Shown: positions 1 to 14,801 of the stretch, piece after piece | Position numbering within the stretch: position 1 is the first letter of the stretch | Layout: each line of letters starts with the position of its first letter | From: Scenedesmus sp. ARA3 | Taxonomy: Eukaryota > Chlorophyta > Chlorophyceae > Sphaeropleales > Scenedesmaceae | Direction of reading: 5' to 3' | DNA length: 64,000 nt | Assembly: GCA_004335835.1 (NCBI GenBank) | Contig: RWJK01001094.1 | Coordinates: 34,348 to 98,347 of the forward strand | The notes under the pieces: generated by a model | The model's database searches: none | What the model saw: the letters and a program-made list of their open reading frames with translations, nothing else | What the model was told of the DNA's origin: nothing | Made by a program: the position numbers and the translations under genes

Positions 1-2600
1 TCTTTCGCATTTCTTTGCCGGGTGTAATGCACATCATTGTTGTGCAGCACCTGCAGAATCCTGCACATGTCTGTACGCCTTTCATGCAGGGCCGCCAGTG
101 CGATAGGTGCCTCAAAACCTCGCCTTTTAAAGGTTACGTCTGTGTTGCAGTTTGCGTACGGGGAATGGTTGTCTGCACAAGCACGTGGCATGGTGAGCTC
201 AGTTACAGGTGGGGTCCGGGTACCGTCTGTCAAAGGCATGGTATGTGTGTGATGTCCAGCTGCAGCTGCCAGCTGGTTGAACGCTCCGGTGTCTGTGATG
301 CTACGTCTGTGCACAGCATACAGAGGTGGCCACTGCACTTACAGCCGACGTCTGACCAGAGTGGACAGACCCGAGGGGCCATGGCCCCTTGCCAGCTCGC
401 ATGCAACTGTAGCAACTGATGCATGTGGCATGGTGAGGTCAGTTTCATGTGGGGTCCAGGTACCATACTTGATAAACACAGCAATGTGCATGCGTTGATG
501 CTTGATGGTACATTCATGTTGGCAAGGACTACCCCCACATGTCAGCAGTGGACTGAAAACAGCAGCACGTGCACGTATAAGATCGTCATTTTGCATAGTA
601 TGTGTGCGAGGTCCAGCAGCAGCTGCCAGCGAGCCATTCCTGTGTTTGTGTTGCTGCGCCGTTGCACAGCATGCAGAGGTGGTCCCTTGCCAGCTTGCAT
701 GCAACTGATGCAATTTCTATGCCCAACATAAGATTGCATACATACATTACATGCTCCACTCAACGAGGAGTGGGAACCCCAGTCAGGAGCCAACGAGAGG
801 CTCAAAGGCATCAACAGCATACAAGGGTGATCCAATGCCAGCTTGCAAGCAACATTCAGCAATACCTCAGTCAACACAAGCACTTCTGCTCTTTCTGTGG
901 ACGTGCTGCAGTGTATGATTTGAAGCACTCTGCTGTGCCCTGCTCTGTGGTCACAAAACCCTGAGTGACATTATCCCTGCTCTGTGTCACAGACGGTCTG
1001 CCAAAGCCCTTTCAGCCAAACACTGTTAGGTGTCTGCCTGCGTGTCTTCTGCTTGGATGGCGCTTGGTGGCATGTGTGGGCGGCTTTTACCAGCGCTGTG
1101 CTGCACCTGCATGTCTCATGCGTGAGATATGAATGAATGCCTACCCCCCATATGGGTGAGTGAGCTACGCGTGGTGTGTTCACCCTTGACAGCCACAAGG
1201 GGACGTGTGGGGTGCATGTCTCAGGTTGATGTAAATAGGACGATTCCAGGCATATTAAAAGCATAACTGCGCACCTTCAAGCAATGCTGGTCCAGAAGCC
1301 CCCCGCCCAAGGGCTCCCGGCGCTCCGATGTGGCTCTGTGCGTGTTTGCATGATTGTCTATGCTGGTGCGCTGTGCTTGTGTTGCATGTCGGTTGTTCTG
1401 GTGTTAGAGTTCACTTGAGATGGCTTGTTTGTGCCTCAGACGTTTCATTTGCGATGGAGGGAGGGGCTGGGCTACACACAGCACTGGCTAAAAGGCCGCC
1501 TTTTAAGCGGCTTCACTGTGAGTTGTGTTGTGTGAACTACTACAGCTGCGGCTTAAGCGGCTTCACTGTGAGTTAAGTTGTGTTGTGTGAACGACTACAG
1601 CTGCAGCATGCTGTGAGTTGTGAGTTCAGGAGAGAATGGCGTGGCAGTTGATGTGTTTGCGCCTGCTGTACAAAAGAGTAGGCCTGAGGCACTGTGCTAG
1701 TTGTAGCTGCGGCACTGCGGCCGTACTGCTCAGTGCATCAGTGTTTAACATCACAGCTGCTTCTGTGACCAAAAGCTGGTGTGCGCTGGGCACTAGAGCA
1801 ATACCGCAGTGCAGTCAGTGCAGTCACTGCAAGGGCCGTGCTGCAGTACTGCGGCAGTACTGACGGTGCTGCACTGAGCGGCTCAGTGCATCAGTGTTTG
1901 ACGTCACAGCTGCTTCTGTGACCAAAAGCTGGTGCGCTGGGCACTACAGCAATACTGCAGTGCAGTCAGTGCAGTGCTGCAGTACCCCTGCAGCAGTGCG
2001 CAGTGCATCTACAACTGTGAACAACCATCATGGGTTGGGTCACGATGACCTATGGCAGCATGCATATCAGGCCAATGGACGACAGCAAGCCCGTGGTAGC
2101 TTGTTTCACAGCTCCGTTGAGCTTGGCTGCAGTACAGATGACCTGGCAGGTCAAGATGGTGGCAGCAGGGCAACAATCACGCGGGCACTGCCTGCTCGTG
2201 TCCGAACCAAACCTGCTGTCAGGGTGACGTCAACCTACAGCATACATCTTCCACATTCGTTGAGTGCGAAAAGTTTGAAGTACAATGAACTATTACCCTA
2301 AGTGCTCTATTTGAAGACTCAGTCGCTGCATATACCCGATCCGTCACCGCTCAAACCTGGTTACGCCCATCACTGATTCGAACTCGCTTCTACGGCATTT
2401 CCTTAAAGATGAAACTCGTTGTAGCGTCCTTCAAAGTGCCACGAACAGAAAACAGAGCCGGTAATGTTGGCTTGTCAGATAGTAGCCTTCAATCAAAGTG
2501 GCTTACTTCATTGCCGAGCGGCCATATGGAAGCACTCTCTTGCCATAAACAATTTGAACTGCCATGATCAACATAAATTTGCGTGCATATGCGGCATTGT
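1..2600. other. Non-coding flank, no gene recognised
   Basis: No open frame here has a recognisable motif, a splice-consistent exon chain or a signal peptide. The first 750 bases hold spaced copies of a short element that ends in a GGTACC-centred word (near 198-233 and 441-463). A relative of this word recurs near 63390-63475, and another stretch from about 692 recurs near 50677. From about 1490 to 1990 there are short direct duplications (for example the stretches near 1545-1580 and the pair around 1735-1770 and 1885-1930). Confidence 0.6.
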
Positions 2601-2609
2601 TGTAGGTAA

Positions 2610-2615
2610 TATAAA
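2610..2615 (+). promoter_or_regulatory. Possible TATA box of the cysteine-rich gene
   Basis: A TATAAA hexamer lies about 200 bases before the chosen start codon at 2819, in a stretch that is more AT-rich than its surroundings. Position and composition are the only support; no transcription start can be seen. Confidence 0.25.
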
Positions 2616-2818
2616 GTGGTCGTATATTGTCATTTTTTTATCGAACTGCTTGGCACCTACTGGCACACATACGCAGCCTGCTACTGCTGCTAAACCGAGT
2701 GGTATACTAAGCATTAGGTGCATCCATCCTGTTGGTGCAGATCGAACGAAAGCAACTTATAGCATCACCCCGACGGCTGTGGATTGGCTGACATACGTCC
2801 TTGCAGCTAATCATCGTC

Positions 2819-3859
2819 ATGATTTCACCGTTATTGAAGCCTGCAGCTTTGCTGCTGCTGCCGTTGCTGGCGTGGGTCGTTGCTGGCCAAGACGAGCTCG
2901 CAGCTGCGGCCAGTCCAGCCAATGAGGTATGCTTTATTTGTGTCTTGAGTTTCTTATCCGCGCCCTTTGATGGCAACAAATGCACAGCAGACACTTTTGC
3001 AGAGGCACCTCGTAGCCATTCGCCCAGCGCCTCTTGCACGATCGCAGCAGCAACAGCCCAACACATCATCTTATCAGTAGAAGCTTCGACAGTTCAAAAA
3101 CGGTCCTGCGTTGCGATTGGAGGTCGACAGCGGAGCTGGTGTCACCAGGCGTTGAACAGCACCTGCCGTGACTGCCACTGGTGTGCGCGTTGCATGGCAG
3201 CAGCAGCTCACTTGGACCGAACTTACTGCTTTAAGCTGGCCTGACAGCTCGCAGCGCCGAAGATACACGTTTCGAGGCAGCTCTGGCTGTCAGAGCAGTG
3301 TGCTGTGTTGCTGGAGCAGCAGTTACTGGTGACGCAGTGTCACTGCCAGCACTGCCGCATGCTCTTGCAGCAGCAGGGCTGCTGCTGGTGCTCAGGCACT
3401 GCACATTCATGCACTCCTTCCCCTTCACGGGGACACAAGGCTTGTGTGTCAAGGCTTGTGTGTCACTACAGCACCCCTTAGTCTTCCCTGCAAGATCTAA
3501 GAGACACACTCCTCCTCTTGCCCCAAGTTGTTGACTGGACGCACGCAATGCGCTGTCTGTTGACCAAGGAGTAACACCACGCTGCACTGTGCATGCAATA
3601 AACACTGTTTTCACGTATGCAGGGTCTCATGTAAGCACCAGTGCTTCCAGCAACCATGTGCAGTACCATCGAGGATGGTGTGGAGGCTGCGCTTTGACAC
3701 CTAGCTAGCACACCCTCATCAAGCTCCTGCTGCTGCTGCTGCTGCTGCCGCCGCCTGCATCAGGTTCCCACCAGTGCTGCCACCAGCCCAGCAGGCTACG
3801 TGCCTGGCTGGTATGGATCATGCGATATCAAGTCCAGCTAGCACACCCTTGACAACCTC

Positions 3860-3927
<68 letters not shown>

Positions 3928-5564
3928 GCTGCTGCTGCAATAGGTTTCCACCAGTGCTGCCACCAGCCCTGCAGGCTACGTGCCTGGCTGGTATGGAGGA
4001 GGCATCTACCTGCAGGGCAAGCTCTGCTGCTCCCGCACCGTCTGCTCCCCAGGTGCGGCACGCCAGCTTGCAGGAAACCCTTTGATGCTTGCAGGAAACC
4101 ATGCAGGGCTTGCAGGAAACCCTGTGCGCTTGCAGGAAATGTGTAGCTTGCCAAAACCGAGAGCTGGGGTCCTCATGCACCGCAGCCACAGCATTTGGGC
4201 GCAGTATGGACATCTTTTGAACCTGAGATCAATGTTGTGACTTGATTTCCTGCAGGCTGCTGACACTCTGCTGCCCGCCGCTGCATTCACGTCATTCTTG
4301 TTTCCTGCAGGCTGGCGCAGTTCCTGCAAGGGCTCTGTGACTGACTGCAGGAAGAAGAGCTGCAAGACAGTCAAGGCCCCCAACGGTGCCGTGTGTGACC
4401 TCAACCCGTGCATTCAAGGCTTGTGCTGGGATGGTGTCTGCATGGGCGGTGGACCTGCCACCTGCCCCGCACACACTGAGCAGTGCATGCAGGTGAGCAT
4501 GGCTCTGTGTATCACTGTACTTGTGATGTGTGGGGTTTGATGTTTTGTGTGATATACTGTGCCTGCACACGTGCAGCAGACGCGTGGGCATGGGGCGGTG
4601 GGCCTGCCCCGCACACACCGATGAGTGCATGCAGGTGAGCTGGCTGCACTGCTGTAGTATTATGTGAAGCTTGAAAGGTCCGTTGGAGGATTGGGTGCTG
4701 CATGGCTGTGCATTTGACGCGCCTGAGGTGTGCTCTGCGTACGGTTTATGGCTGCTGCTGCGTGTTTGGCAGCGCATGCAAGATGTGTGCTGGACTGACT
4801 ACTGCCGTCCTTGGTCTCCGCTGCTGGTATTTTGTTGCTGCTGCTACTGCTGCTGCTGTTTTACCCTGCAGTACAAGTGCAACCCCAAGACCGGCCAGTG
4901 TAGGGAGACCTGCCCCAAGCCCAATGGCACTCCCTGCACAGGTGGCAAGTGCGAGTGTGGCAAGTGCATCCCAGATCCCCGCACCTGCCCTAAACCGCCC
5001 AATGTGTGCAGCATCTACCATTACAACAACGCTACAATGAAGTGCGAGCTGATCAACGCCACCTGCCAGCAGCCCCCCAACCAGTGCAAGACGGTGAGTT
5101 GTGACAATCACATCCGAATGTTTTAGAGTTTTGCCCAGGATAAGATAGGGGCCCTGTGCCGTCTGGTGAGTTACGGCTCCAGCAGCAGCAGCAGCAGCAG
5201 TAGCGGCCTAGAAATGCAGTGGAATAGGCAACAGCTGCCCCAAACCGCCCAATGCGTGCAGCATCTACCACTACAGCAACGCTACAATGAAGTGCGAGCT
5301 GATCAACGCCACCTGCCAGCAGCCCCCCAACCAGTGCAAGACGGTGAGTTTTGACAATCACATCCGAAGGCTTTGGGGTTTTGCCCAGGATAAGATAGGG
5401 GTCATGTGCTGTAGAGTAACGGCTGCAGCTGCAGCAGCAGCAGCAGCTGCGGCGGCAGCGGCCTAGAAATGCTGTGGAATAGGCAACACCTGCCCAACAT
5501 GCTGGCAACATGTGCTGGCAGCCAGGTGACAGCTGCTGTGTTACAATCCTCAGAAATGACTGCT

Positions 5565-5623
<59 letters not shown>

Positions 5624-5673
5624 NNNNNNNNNNNNNNNNNNNNNNNNNNNNNNNNNNNNNNNNNNNNNNNNNN

Positions 5674-5738
<65 letters not shown>

Positions 5739-6153
5739 CTGCTGCTGCTGCTGCTGCTGCTGCCGTGCTTGTTTCTGCCGTGCTTGTTTTCCGCAGCTGA
5801 GCTGCAACCCCAAGACCGGCCTGTGCACCATGCTCTCCAACAAGCCTGATGGCACAAACTGTGAGCACCAGCACACTCTCTTGTATTTACATATACAAGT
5901 TGTGTAACACGTGTAATATAACAGTCTTATGTGCATGGATCCATGCACAGTGGGAGCAGCTGCACGCGGTGCACGCTACAACCCTGAAGCTGTGCTTGTG
6001 TCCTAACTTTGGCGTATCCTGAGCACTGTCAACTGAATCATGAAATGATGATGCAAACGGCACAAGGTAGACGCTAAGCTATTGGGACAGCACAGCAGCC
6101 TGGTGGCAGCAGCACTGACCTGTGCACGGTTGAATGCTTAGTTAAATAACACA

Positions 6154-6196
<43 letters not shown>

Positions 6197-9100
6197 GCCC
6201 AGGCACCGGCGGCACCTGCAAGGCAGGAAACTGCATCCCTCCCATCATCTGCGGCCCAAAGCCCTGCCCTCCCAACAACAACACCTGCAAAGCCAACAAG
6301 TGTGACCCAGCCACTGGCAAGTGCGACATCGTGGTGAACAAGTGAGTGACTCAGACAGCGACATAAAAAGTGTGACATTGCATGTCTCTGATCGCCGCCT
6401 GCAAGGCCAACAAGTGTGACCCAGCCACCGGCAAGTGTGACATTGTGGTGAACAAGTGAGTGACACGAGCTCCTGACTTTTGGATAACGTAACAACACCT
6501 GCTTGGTAAACAAGTGTGACCCAGCCACCGGCAAGTGTGACATCGTGGTGAACAAGTGAGCGACTCAGATGGTGACATAAAAAGTGTGACATTACACTGC
6601 ACGTCTCTGATCGGTGCCTGCGAGTCCTACAAGTGTGACACAGCCTCCGGAAGGTGTGACGCCAATGTCAGTGTTTGAGTGAGCTCAGATGCATGCTGGG
6701 CCCTGCACCATTCAATGCATGCTGGGGCCCTGCATGGGGTGCATGCTGGGGCAATGCATAATTCAATCCTGCTTGCATGCTGCAGCCAATTCACACCTGA
6801 GCCGCTAATGCAGCAACCTGCATTGCCTAGCTGTGCCAGCAGACTATGCAGAAACTGACTGCATCTGCATGGCAGCAGCTCCTGATCTGGAACTGGCCGA
6901 CCTGCACAAGCGGAACTCTGTGCAACTGACACGCAACCCGCTGCTGCTGCTGCTGCTGCTTCTGTGTGTGTGATGTGCAGGCCTAACGACACCCCATGTA
7001 AGTGGCAAGTTACACCTTGATCAATCTAATTGCATCAGCAGCTGCACAGCCCTCATGCTTCAGGCTAGCTTGACCGCAGCAGGCAGCACACACTGCGGTT
7101 CCATTGAATTTCAGCGTAATCCTGCAATAATGGGCTGTGTGTATACGCTGCCGGCTCCTCTCCATATCATCAGCAACAGTTGACCATCCCGCACATGCAA
7201 ATGAATGCGTGAAGTTAGACGTCAACCTGCTTGTTTGTCATGTATTGTGTTACATGTCATGTTATTTAACATGTTGTTGTTGCTGCACCCTGCAGGCCCT
7301 GGAGGAGCCTGCCAGAATGGCATTTGCCTTCCTGCAGTCAAGTGCCCCACCAAGTGCCCTGATCACCCTGGTAAGTGGCAAAGGCAAAACTCAACCCCCT
7401 GGAGACCCGCCTCTGGAACATGGAAAAGCAGCAGCAGCAGCAGCAGCAGCAGCCGCCGCCGCCGCAGCAGCAGCAGCAGCTGCCGAAATGTGACGCAACT
7501 GGCCAGCCTCTTCCCGCAATCTGCCCCCTGACGCAGCAGCTCAACCCTCTGCTTTGTGCTGCCGCTGCTGCTGCTGCTGTTACAACAGATCTCTGCAAGA
7601 AGTACGAGTGCGACCTGAAGACCGGCAATTGCACCATTGTGGTGGACCGGTGAGTGACACAAATTGAAATATGTATTCCATGTAATTCATGTAATTCATG
7701 AAATCAATGTGATCCAAACCATGTGTTACATTGATTCTGACTCACCTTGTTGAGGACAAGTATATGACCCGCACGCTGGCAGTTGTACCATCGTGGTGCA
7801 CCAGTGACTTTGATTAATAGTTCACCATGTGATTCAACATTGAATGTGCACGTAGTTTTAAGTTTCAAAAGGATGTGAGCAGCTACGCTGTGAGCCCAAG
7901 CCTAACAGCAGGTGCTGCTGCAGCGTTTGAACAGAAGCATTGTCGGGTGCAACAGCGTATGCCTTGCTCTACCGCCATAGCTTTGCAATAGATCTGCTTG
8001 CTGTGCTTTTCAGGCGCGATGGCACGCGTGCCCTTCTACCACCTGCCAGCGTATCATGGGGAAATAGCCCTTAGACATAGCCCACCTCTGCTATTCTCCT
8101 TAAAACATGATTGTTGTGTTATCTGTCTGCTGTTCAGGCCGAATGGAACTCGTGCCCATCTGGAACCTGCCAGGATGGCATATTAAATTTGATTGAAAAA
8201 TGACCAAGTATGTTACTCCATCTCCTTCCAACTATGCATATGTGTCCTTGTCGTTGCTATTCAGGCCCAACGGAACTCCTTGCCCCTGTAAAACCTGCAA
8301 AATGACATAGGACAATGGCATACCAACCCATTACTCGGCCTCTGACTATGTTTTTATCTGTTCTTCTGTGCTTTTCAGGCCCAATGGAACACCTTGCCCC
8401 TCTGGAACCTGCAAAATGACATAGGCAAATGGCATAAACACCCATTACTCCGCCTCTGACCACTGTTATTATCTGTTCTTCTGTGCTTTTCAGGCCCAAT
8501 GGAACACCTTGCCCCTCAGGAACCTGCCAGGATGGCATCTGCTCACCAAACCCGATCTGCCCCCCGAGGCCAAGCCCCTGCCAGGTGAGGCACTGATTTG
8601 TGACATGATTCATAACATGTCATATGGCATGATGTTTGTGCTGCTGGCACCAGCAGAGCACACCCCCGAAGGTCCGTGGTCAACAAGCCAGCCCAACACA
8701 TCTCTTTTGTATTTCTTTCCGACGATGTCATGAAATGTTCCCTGGCAGGCCCCAAATGCACGCTGATCACCCTGTCTGACAAATCTCTCTGTTTTGTGGT
8801 GTTATAACATGTTACATTTTGTCGTGCTGCTGCAGCTCTACGAGCTACCCCCTGGCGCCACCAACTGCACGCTGATCACCCTGCCCAACAACACTGCCTG
8901 CGACGACGGCCGCGCCTGCACCACAGACGACAAGTGAGTCAACTTCTGAGTTTCTCCTATCTGTTTTGTTGGGGTTTGTTTCGCAAAGGGGAGTAAATTC
9001 TGCTTTGTTTGGGGGTAAGTTCTGCGGTCTTTGCTTCGTGCGTTTGCCCCAACCACCTGCTTTTCCGCATTGCTGCAGGTGTGTCTCTGGTGTCTGCACG

Positions 9101-9769
9101 GGCACCCAAAAGACCTGCCCCGTGCGCCGTCAAGGCCGCAACCCCCAATGCATCTTGTCAGTTTGTGCGGAGCCAAATGCAGTGTGCACTGAAGTGGAGG
9201 CCCCAGATGGCACCAGCTGCAATGATGGCCAGCCGTGCACAAACAAGGACCAGTGTGTGAACGGCGAGTGCAAGGGGACCCCGCTGGTGTGCTCTAAGAA
9301 GCGGCAGGCAGGCACCTGCAAAGAGCTCCGCTGCAACCCGCTGACAGGTGAGGCGGCTGCTGCTGCTGCTGCCCCTGTGCGTGCGTTTCGCTTTTGTGTT
9401 TTGAGTCTATTTTGAATTCCTGTTTTTGTCAAACAAGGACCAGTGTGTGAATGGAAAGGGCAAGGGGACGCCGCTGGTGTGTGCAAAGAAGCGCCAGGGC
9501 GGTAGCTGCACGGAGCGGCGCTGCAACCCGCTGACAGGTGAGACAGCCGCTGCTGCTGCTGCCATTACCTGGCATACTGTGATCTGCCTTGCAATCATCC
9601 CCGGCTTGGGTATGGTTATCAAGAAGTCTTAGAGGTTTTATATATGTCTATGTTATATGTAAGTAAAAGATATGTTTGTATGGTTGGATGTGTGTTGGGA
9701 GGGGCTGCAGGCGGGGCTCAAGATGCTCAGCTGCTCTGCGCCAGCATGCATGTGATTCATAGCTTACGC

Positions 9770-9805
<36 letters not shown>

Positions 9806-10462
9806 TGCAGGCCAGTGTGCTGAGCTGCCCCTGGCTGACAACACTCCCTGCGATGATGGCAAGTGGTGAGTGCCGACGCATGGGATGTGCAAGGCTTGCC
9901 TGCTGTACTTTATGTAACATGCAAATGGCTGCTTGGTTACTTTGGTCTTGTAGCAGTTTCAGCTCCAGCCAAGTTTGTAACATAGATGCTGGTGCTGCTG
10001 TGGCAGCAGATGCTGCTGATGCTGCAGTGCTAACCTTCCGTCAAGACCGACACACTGATGCTGCGGCTGCTGCTGCTGTCGCGATACAGGTGCACCACCG
10101 ACGACGTCTGCGTATCCGGCGTCTGCACCGGCGAGCCCCGCACCTGCCCCGACTCAACAAACCAGTGCCAGCTTTTGCTGCTGCTGCTGCTACTGCTGCT
10201 GCTGCTGCCGTCTCGCAGGTGCACCACCGACGACGTCTGCGTATCCGGTGTTTGCACCGGCGAGCCCCGCACCTGCCCCGACTCAACAAACCAGTGCCAC
10301 CTCCTAATGGTGATGCTGCTGCTGCTGTTGCCACCGTTCTGCAGGTGCACCACCGACGACGTCTGCGTCTCCGGCGTTTGCACCGGCGAACCCCGCACCT
10401 GCCCCGACTCAACCAACCAGTGCCAGCTGGCTGCATGCATTGAGGCCACACAAACTAACAGA

Positions 10463-10504
<42 letters not shown>

Positions 10505-10629
10505 TCTTGCAGGTGCACCACCGACAACGTATGTGTGTCAGGCGTCTGCACCGGCGAGCCCCGCACCTGCCCCGACTCAACAAACCAGTGCCAGCTGGCA
10601 GCATGCATTGAAGGCACACAGACTAAAGG

Positions 10630-10682
<53 letters not shown>

Positions 10683-12900
10683 TGCTGTCTTGCAGGTGCA
10701 CCACTGACGACGTCTGCGTGTCAGGCGTCTGCACCGGCGAGCCCCGCACCTGCCCCGACTCAACCAACCAGTGCCAGCTGGCAGCATGCATTGAGGGCAC
10801 ACAATCTTGCGGCTTTGTACCCCGCCCTGATGGGGCTGTGTGCGAAACAGCCGGCACAACTCGCTGCGGCGTAGACACGTGCAGCAGCGGGCAGTGCGTT
10901 GCAGCCAACCGCACAGATTGCTCGGCGCTGGATGACGTGTGCAACGTGGGCACATGTAACGAGGGTACTGGGGCGTGTCAGAAGATCAAGAAGGCTGACA
11001 ACACGCCCTGTGATGATGGAGAGTTCTGTACCACAGGGTCAGTGTGTACTGCCGGCCTGTGTGGTGGTGGCAAGCCGAAAGAGTGCCCCATGCCCCGCAT
11101 CATGTGCAAGGAGGCCATCTGCTCCCCGGTGAGTCAGTGTCCAGGGTTTAGCAGCTGTCAGGGTTCAGAGAACTGACATTTGGGTTGGGGTTCAACAAAT
11201 ATGCGGTGTGTACTGCTGGGCTGGGTGGTGGCGGCAAGCCAAAAGAGTGCCCCATGCCGCGCATCATGTGCAAAGAAGCCATCTGCTCCCCGGTGAGTGG
11301 TTTAAAGCTGTTTGGGGTTGAAGTCTCAGGGTCTTGCGGTTTTGTTTGGGATCGTGCTTTGCAATGTGGTCAGCGGGGAGTGTGAAAAGGTCAAGAAGGC
11401 AGACAACACGCCCTGCAATGATGGAGAGCTCTGTACTGAGGGGTCAGTTTGTACTGCTGGACTGTGTGGTGGCAGCAAGCCGAAAGAGTGCCCCATGCCG
11501 CGCATCATGTGCAAAGAAGCAATCTGCTCCCCGGTGAGTGGTTGGCAGTGGATGTTAGGGTTCAAGAATTGGGGTTTTAGGTTGGTTTTTGTGAGTCATG
11601 CTGTTGGGGTGTACTGCTGGGCTGTGTGGTGGCGGCAAGCCAAGGGAGTGCCCCATGCGCCGCAGCATGTGCAAAGAGGCCATCTGCTCCCCGGTGAGTG
11701 GCTGGCAGGGTTTAGAGTGGTTGTTAGGGTTCATGGAATTGGGGTTTTGGGTTGGGTTTTATGAGGCATGCAGCTGGGGTGCAGCGCAGGCATCTGTGCT
11801 TGCGGCAAGCCGAAAGAGTGCCCCATGCCCCGCATCATGTGCAAAGAAGCAATCTGCTCTCCGGTGCGTGCTGTATGTCTGATAGAATTCAATTGTCTTG
11901 TTTTAGGGGGTGCGGTCCTCCATGCGACAGGTGTTGAGGCTCTTAAAGTAGAGTGCACGTGTTTGAATGTGGTACCTATGATGTGCTTGTGATGGCCAGT
12001 TTGGCACGGAGGGCTGGGTGTTTACTGCTGGCGTCTGTGCTGGCGGCAAGCCTGACAGACTGCTGCTAACCCTGTGTTTTGTGTTCTTTGCTGGTGCTTG
12101 CGTCTTCAGGCGCTGCGCCAGTGCCTGGTGCTTGACAAGGACTGCAGTGCCGTGGCAGATCAGTGCAGTGATGCCTGCTGATCCTCTTCCCATGATTGCG
12201 CCTGCTGATTCCCTTTTCTTGTGTGTTGTTCGCTGTGCATTCCTGCAGGCGCTGCGCTAGTGTCTGGTGCTGGACAAGGACTGCAGCGACAATCCTGACC
12301 AGAGCTTTGTGATGTATGCTGTCCCTTTTGATAATGAATTTGTTTGCTCTTGTTGTCCATCTTGCAGGCGCTGCGCCAGTGTCTGGTGCTGGACAAGGAC
12401 TGCAGCGGCGTGGCGGACCATGGACAGTGCAACTTTGTCTGCTGGACCATTTTTCTAAAACATTCGTTGCTTGCTTGGTCTGTTTGCAGGCGCTGCGGCA
12501 GTGCCTGGTGCTGGACAAAGACTGCAGCGGCGTGGCCGACCAGTGCAACAGTGGCGTGTGCAGCGCAATCACAGGCCAGTGCCAGAAGTCCCCAAGCAAC
12601 GAAGGTGAGCCGTTGGCAAAGTGATGAATTGGTTGCCGTTGATTGAGGGAGCTGATTCGAACCGCGTGACACTAGAAGCAGAAGTGTGGCAGGCGCATGA
12701 GTGCAGCACTAGCAGCCGTCGGCAGGCCAGAAGTCGCCAAGCAACAAAACGAGCTGTGCACTGATGGACATCAGCTGTCAGTTGCTGCATTACTGGCGAA
12801 CCGATGTCACAGCATGCGGTGAATGCTGTGAAGGGGTTCCTGATGCACGCGGTCACAAACTCATGCGGTCAGGGACGCCAGGAGCAGTGTATCAATGGTT

Positions 12901-12937
<37 letters not shown>

Positions 12938-13000
12938 GGGTGGCAGATGCGACGACGGCCTGAAGTGCACCATCGACAACACCTGCTCCACTAACCCAGC

Positions 13001-13036
<36 letters not shown>

Positions 13037-14045
13037 CAGGTGGCACGTGCGACGACGGCCTCAAGTGCACCGTCAATGACACCTGTGCTGGCGGCACCTG
13101 TAGTGGCAAGCCGCTCATCTGCCGGGCCCCAGACAATCAGTGCAAAATGGCTGTGTGTGATCCGTCCACTGGCGGCTGCATTTCTGTAAACAAGCCTAAC
13201 GGCACGATCTGCATCAGCGGCAGCGCCGCCGGCCAATGCACCACAGACACCTGCCAGGGCGGCGTGTGTGTGCGGGGACCGGAGAAGAACTGCACAGCGT
13301 TTGATGATGACTGCAATGAAGGATGGTGCAACCCGAGTAGTGGCAGGTGGGTGTGGTTCTTGGTGTCTGTGGTTTTGCTGATGTGTTTGGGGGTTTTCCA
13401 GATGTAAAGAGCTTTGTGGGTGCGGATTCACTTTGGTCTGCAACAGCGGCAGTGCTGCTGGCCAGTGCACCACAGACACCTGCCAGGGCGGCGTGTGTGT
13501 GCGGGGCCCGGAGAAGAACTGCTCTTTTCCCGCTGTGATTCAGGGGCTTTTAGGAACCCCAGGGATGTTCTATGTGTGTGTGGGGGCCGGAGAAGAACTG
13601 CACAGCGTTTGATGATGACTGCAATGAGGGCTGGTGCAACCCAAGCAGCGGCAGGTGAGTAGGGTTTATTTCAGGTATCTATTCTGGGTTTCAGGAAGTC
13701 ACACACACAAGCCATAAATCACACACACAAAGCTTTAAACACAGACATATGCAAGGGCAGTGTGTGTGTGAGGTGGCCCTTGATGGCTAACTGCACGGCC
13801 TTTGACAACAATTGCAAACACCCTTGCTGTCACTAGCTGCCACTGCTGCTGCTCCTGTTTCTGTTGTTGTGAGAAGCGACCCGATTCAAACTGCAGCCCC
13901 TGCTGCACTGGCCTGTCATGTACACCCTGGCCGTCACTTGCTGCTGTTGCTGCTGCTGATGCTGCTGCTGTAGCTGTGAGAAGCGCCCCGCAAACAACCT
14001 CGGCCCCTGCAGCACCGGCCTGTCATGTAACAATCTGACTGTCAC

Positions 14046-14091
<46 letters not shown>

Positions 14092-14165
14092 AGCTGTGAG
14101 AAGCGCCCCGCAAACAACCTCGGCCCCTGCAGCACCGGCCTGTCATGTAACAATCTGACTGTCAC

Positions 14166-14211
<46 letters not shown>

Positions 14212-14761
14212 AGCTGTGAGAAGCGCCCCGCAAACAACCTCGGCCCCTGCAGCACCGGCCTGTACTGCAAGATCAACGAGCAGTGCAACAACGGAGTATG
14301 TGGAGGTGGCAGGTGAGAAAACCATTGTATTTCACTTGTTAAAGTATACTATTTTTTATGTTTATAATAACATAATTTACAAACATAGCATATGCGTGTA
14401 ACGCATGGTCAACGAGCATCACAAGTGTATGCGGCGGCGGCAGGTGAGACAGCCACAGACAGCAATCGATGCAGTTGAATTGGGGTTGTGCAGTGCTTGT
14501 GAGGTTGCAAAGCATGGTAAGGTGCGTTTGTTCTTGTGAACACAACAGCCAGGTTGGCTGTCCTCCAAATCAACCCTGAACACCAGAGGATGCCAAACAA
14601 TTTGATGTGCTGCCAGTGTCCCTATGTTCCTGGGGACAGAAAAATAATAATAATAATAGAAGTATCAACCAATCCACATCCTGTCGAGTCAAGGCAGTGC
14701 ACTGAGACCCCCAACGCACCCTTGACACAAACATTGTACAGGCACAACCCAAATCATTATC

Positions 14762-14801
<40 letters not shown>

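Noticed and set aside
5053..5948. Minus-strand frames of alternating Cys-Val across the gap
   Set aside because: They are translations of the (AC)n microsatellite and of N.
10058..11176. A 372-codon frame as a single exon
   Set aside because: The leucine runs are CTG tracts before acceptors. Only 10696-11128 fits the phases of the gene. The uninterrupted frame is reported as a finding instead.
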